From Flavobacteriaceae bacterium (GTDB lineage: Bacteria > Bacteroidota > Bacteroidia > Flavobacteriales > Flavobacteriaceae): a stretch of 7,973 nt of DNA. Position numbers and translations under genes: made by a program. The notes beneath the pieces are model-generated. The model was not told the DNA's origin and ran no database searches. It was given only the letters and a program-made list of their open reading frames with translations. The DNA lies in contig NZZH01000040.1 in assembly GCA_002702405.1 (NCBI GenBank), positions 1 through 7,973 on the forward strand, written 5' to 3'. Positions 5,557 through 7,973 of this stretch are shown here, piece by piece (within the stretch, counting starts at the first letter, position 1; each line of letters begins with the position of its first letter).

Positions 5557-6718
5557 GATCACTAAGCCCAAAAATTAAATCCTGTATTTTGCTTACACCT
5601 GGACATGCATCTGGAGTAGTAAAAGGGCAATTTAACTCTGATACACCAAGTGATTTAGTGTCTGGAAAATTAATGCTAGGGTCATCCTCAGGCATTTGGC
5701 CTGGCTCAGTTTCAGTGGCAACTAAGGTCGTAATATATTTAACCCATGAATAGGGCATCCATAATAAATATTCTAAAATACCAAACTCTACTTGATGGCC
5801 CTTTTCATAATTATGAAAATATTTAGTGAATCTGACGGTAGATATTCCATCTTCAGGAATAAAAAACATAAACTGCCCATCAGTCACTTCAAGACCAACT
5901 AAAGTTTTTTCTTGATTAAATTTTCTTACACTCCAATGTAGCCCAAACCATTCTCCAGTTCCTTGAGAAAGTGGCTTTATAGATTCTTTTAGAAATTCTT
6001 CATTGATAATTTGAATTCCATTTAATCTTCCATTGTTCATAAATAAATTTGCAAACTTTAAGAAGTCTTTTGGCATTAAATCTATCCCATAATAAGTCAT
6101 GTCATTTCCTGCAGAATCACTCCATAAACCATGCTTTTCAATGCCTAAAGGATTAAATATCTCTTTAATTAGAACATTGTGAGGTTCGTCATTAAAAATA
6201 TTTTTGATAATAGGGTTTAACAGCATTGTATTAACATTGTTATATTCATAGGTCACACCTTGAGGCATGACTGGATCAACATTCATTGCAAATTCTAAAT
6301 TGTTCATTGAAAAGAACATTTCTTCATTTTGATATTCAGTAATCTCAAGCCCAGAGCGCATCGCTAATAAGTTATATAGGGTCAGTTGTGATTTGGAATC
6401 CTCAATCAATTCTGGAATAAAAAAACTTATAGGTTTTTGAAGATCTTCATATGCAATCAACCCTTTTTCTATAGCTACTCCAAAAAGAGCAGCATAAAAT
6501 GTTTTTGATATTGACCAAGATGTTGCAAAATCATCACCTGAATAACCCTCCGCATAGTACTCATGTACTACCTTGTTATTATTGGATATCAGAAAGCTTT
6601 GAGTAGCATTATCAGATTCGATCAACTCAACTAATTGCTTAAGAACTTCTTCATTTAGGTTCTCTTCTGAAGCAATACTTAAAGATAATGATAAGGCCAG
6701 TAAAAATCTAGCCATCAT
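5543..6718 (-). CDS. Exported serine hydrolase, beta-lactamase/NylB superfamily (downstream paralogue)
   Basis: This is a predicted periplasmic serine hydrolase of the broad class C beta-lactamase-like family, which also holds esterases, D-aminopeptidases and 6-aminohexanoate-oligomer hydrolases. The first 16-17 residues look like a short signal peptide with a likely cut near SIA-SEE. The nucleophile motif is S69-I-S-K72 inside TSWSISK, the second motif is Y159-N160-N161, and the third, where others have K/H-T-G, reads D280-G-Q. The core resembles the upstream gene along its length (for example SDSAGN at 200-205). After about residue 330 comes an unrelated Pro/Asp-rich tail with C364 and C372, which may form a disulfide. 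The start overlaps the upstream gene by 11 bases (ATGATGGCTAG), with a second possible ATG at 6715. The natural substrate cannot be read from the sequence, and calling it an antibiotic-resistance gene is not justified. Confidence 0.85.
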   Translation of the reverse strand: MMARFLLALSLSLSIASEENLNEEVLKQLVELIESDNATQSFLISNNNKVVHEYYAEGYSGDDFATSWSISKTFYAALFGVAIEKGLIAYEDLQKPISFFIPELIEDSKSQLTLYNLLAMRSGLEITEYQNEEMFFSMNNLEFAMNVDPVMPQGVTYEYNNVNTMLLNPIIKNIFNDEPHNVLIKEIFNPLGIEKHGLWSDSAGNDMTYYGIDLMPKDFLKFANLFMNNGRLNGIQIINEEFLKESIKPLSQGTGEWFGLHWSVRKFNQEKTLVGLEVTDGQFMFFIPEDGISTVRFTKYFHNYEKGHQVEFGILEYLLWMPYSWVKYITTLVATETEPGQMPEDDPSINFPDTKSLGVSELNCPFTTPDACPGVSKIQDLIFGLSDPSPN

Positions 6719-7904
6719 CTTTCTCTAGATCAGCAATTCTTTCCACAATCTTTACATAATTCTCATAGAATTCTTTTGACTCTCCGTCTGCTTCTGTATA
6801 AGGGATGACAACACTACCACCATCAATGTCTATTAGGCCAATCCATATTAAAAATCTTGAAAAATTAATAGCTCTATCAACACTACCCAAGAAACGTAAG
6901 TAACCTAACGGGCCCCAATCCTGAACATCACCTTTAACTGGCCTATATTTTGTAATTCTAGTAAAAATAATATCTCTTTCTTTGTCGAGGAATACAAACT
7001 GTCCAAATTTGCCACTTGTATTATAAATTTTTGCTTGATCATCATATTTAGAAATCCACCATTGAAGACTATACCCTCTTGTATCGCTATGAGCCCATCC
7101 CATACTAGGCGTAGAGCCCCAATAAAGCTTTAAAGATTCATCAACATAATTTTTTGAAATGACTTGTTCACCATTCCAGTTGCCATTTCTTGAAAACAAG
7201 ATTCCAAATCTTGAATAATCTCTAGCAGACATATCTAAACAACAATAAGTAAGAGTATTGCCTGCGCTATCTTCCCATGCAGTGTAATTTTTTAAACCAA
7301 TTTTGCTAAATAACCTCTCTTCAATTAATTGTTTTGCAGTTTTACCTGTCGCACCTTTAAGTATTTCGCCCATTAACATTGAATTAACATTGTTATATTG
7401 GAACACTTCACCCGGATTGTTTTCGACGCCAACTTCATATGTATATGCAAGATGATCAGGTTCAAAAAACATCATTTCATGCTCATGGCTTGGAAACTCT
7501 AAACCACTAGTCATATTCAAAACTTGTCTAATAGTAATGTCCTTCTTTTTTCCCTCATCATATGCAGGCACATATTTTGCTACTGGATCGTCTAAGCTAT
7601 CAATTTCTCCATTATCCAGAGATATTCCAACAAGTGCAGCATAAAAACTTTTAGCGGTCGACCATGAAGTGCCGTAAGAATCCTCGTTATAGCCCTCGGC
7701 ATATTGTTCTTTTATGATGTACCCATCTTTTATAAGAACGGCACTCATTGTTGCATCATCTGAAAAAGTTAGATCAAATAGCTCTTCTACTTTTAATTTG
7801 TCTAAACCAACTTCATCATGATTTTTAGTTTCCCAAGTATCATCTGGAAAATAAGGATTGGCAAAAATATAGCCACATAGTAAAAATATTGAAAGTACTC
7901 TCAT
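6708..7904 (-). CDS. Exported serine hydrolase, beta-lactamase/NylB superfamily (upstream paralogue)
   Basis: This is the first gene of the two-gene hydrolase operon. An N-terminal signal peptide (about 1-16, hydrophobic, ending YIFA-NPY) predicts export; C10 is not in a lipobox because Leu precedes it. The catalytic pair S82-T-A-K85 lies in TSWSTAKSFYAAL, the tyrosine motif is Y170-N171-N172 in the FQYNNVN stretch, and the third motif region is F300-G-Q, versus D-G-Q in its neighbour. Other family-like blocks are LNMTSGLE (129-136), EDSAGN (211-216) and NGNWNGE (240-246). A vicinal cysteine pair, C221-C222, replaces Tyr-Gly of the paralogue. The tail after about 345 differs from the neighbour's and ends in an acidic, possibly helical segment. 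Unlike most genes here it has a good SD. The closest functional analogy is NylB or family VIII esterases, but the substrate is unknown. Confidence 0.87.
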   Translation of the reverse strand: MRVLSIFLLCGYIFANPYFPDDTWETKNHDEVGLDKLKVEELFDLTFSDDATMSAVLIKDGYIIKEQYAEGYNEDSYGTSWSTAKSFYAALVGISLDNGEIDSLDDPVAKYVPAYDEGKKKDITIRQVLNMTSGLEFPSHEHEMMFFEPDHLAYTYEVGVENNPGEVFQYNNVNSMLMGEILKGATGKTAKQLIEERLFSKIGLKNYTAWEDSAGNTLTYCCLDMSARDYSRFGILFSRNGNWNGEQVISKNYVDESLKLYWGSTPSMGWAHSDTRGYSLQWWISKYDDQAKIYNTSGKFGQFVFLDKERDIIFTRITKYRPVKGDVQDWGPLGYLRFLGSVDRAINFSRFLIWIGLIDIDGGSVVIPYTEADGESKEFYENYVKIVERIADLEKDDG

Positions 7905-7908
7905 TAGT

Positions 7909-7915
7909 CCCCCTT
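7909..7915 (-). promoter_or_regulatory. Strong ribosome binding site for the hydrolase operon
   Basis: On the minus strand the bases read AAGGGGG, followed by ACTA and then the ATG at 7904. This is a near-consensus SD with a short four-base spacer. It stands out because the other operon-leading genes in the window have no comparable purine tract. It supports ATG 7904 as the true start. Confidence 0.6.
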
Positions 7916-7952
7916 TAAATCATTTCTCTTGATAAAATACTAAGGTAATTCC

Positions 7953-7973
7953 ATGAATTTATACAGTCTTAAA
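7953..7973 (+). CDS. Possible start of a divergent gene, cut by the window edge
   Basis: An ATG at 7953 opens seven codons, MNLYSLK, that run to the end of the window. It is preceded by AAGGT (7942-7946) at a normal six-base spacing, and by TAAAAT (7933-7938), though that lies too close to the SD to be an obvious -10. The gene would diverge from the hydrolase operon across 48 bp, fitting the packing of the window, where every other long stretch is coding. The seven residues resemble the start of E. coli-type threonine synthase (MKLYNLK), which would be notable beside kbl-tdh, but seven residues cannot establish this. Confidence 0.35.

Noticed and set aside
5554..5583. AGGAT...ATCCT inverted repeat after the tdh stop as a possible terminator.
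   Set aside because: It has only five base pairs, a loop of about 20 bases and no following T-run.
5543..7904. Annotating the two SxxK proteins as AmpC beta-lactamases or resistance genes.
   Set aside because: The superfamily is dominated by non-lactamase functions, the third motif is not K/H-T-G, and nothing in the context (regulator, mobile element) points to resistance.

Overview
The window is AT-rich (roughly one third G+C by eye) and almost entirely coding. It looks like chromosome from a streamlined, low-GC marine gammaproteobacterium. SAR86-like bacteria fit, but that is an inference. Three things support it: the tRNA gene encodes its own CCA end, Kbl and Tdh align with the Escherichia coli enzymes almost without gaps, and the packing is extreme. 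Six of the gene junctions overlap, and the only spacers are about 52, 32 and 48 bp. Most genes lack a clear Shine-Dalgarno (SD) sequence.

Layout. 8-97 (+): tRNA-Ser(GCU). 150-1321 (+): two overlapping lipoprotein genes, a small unrecognised one and an M23 (LytM-type) murein peptidase. 3308-1312 (-): pyruvate kinase followed by a pyridoxamine-phosphate-oxidase-like gene, joined by a TAATG overlap. 3341-5556 (+): kbl-tdh, the two-step threonine-to-glycine pathway, joined by an ATGA overlap. 7904-5543 (-): two tandem paralogous exported serine hydrolases of the beta-lactamase/NylB superfamily. 7953 to the window edge (+): the first seven codons of a possible divergent gene.

How the genes fit together. 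Tdh oxidises L-threonine to 2-amino-3-ketobutyrate. Kbl, a PLP enzyme, cleaves that with CoA to glycine and acetyl-CoA. The divergent operon encodes pyruvate kinase and a PdxH-like flavoprotein, which would be a PLP supplier if it is active as PdxH. The two operons share a 32-bp spacer containing the palindrome ATTATAAT, which provides a perfect -10 hexamer on both strands. The plus-strand start site predicted from it falls on the GTG start of kbl.

I see no phage, IS, CRISPR or defence island and no clearly new system. The most interesting points are: Tdh has lost all four structural-zinc cysteines in an ungapped alignment; the pyk/kbl promoter is symmetric, with a possibly leaderless kbl mRNA; the PdxH-like protein lacks the N-terminal lid and a conserved active-site His; pyruvate kinase has an altered effector-loop end; and the two SxxK hydrolases are a divergent duplicate pair with unrelated tails.
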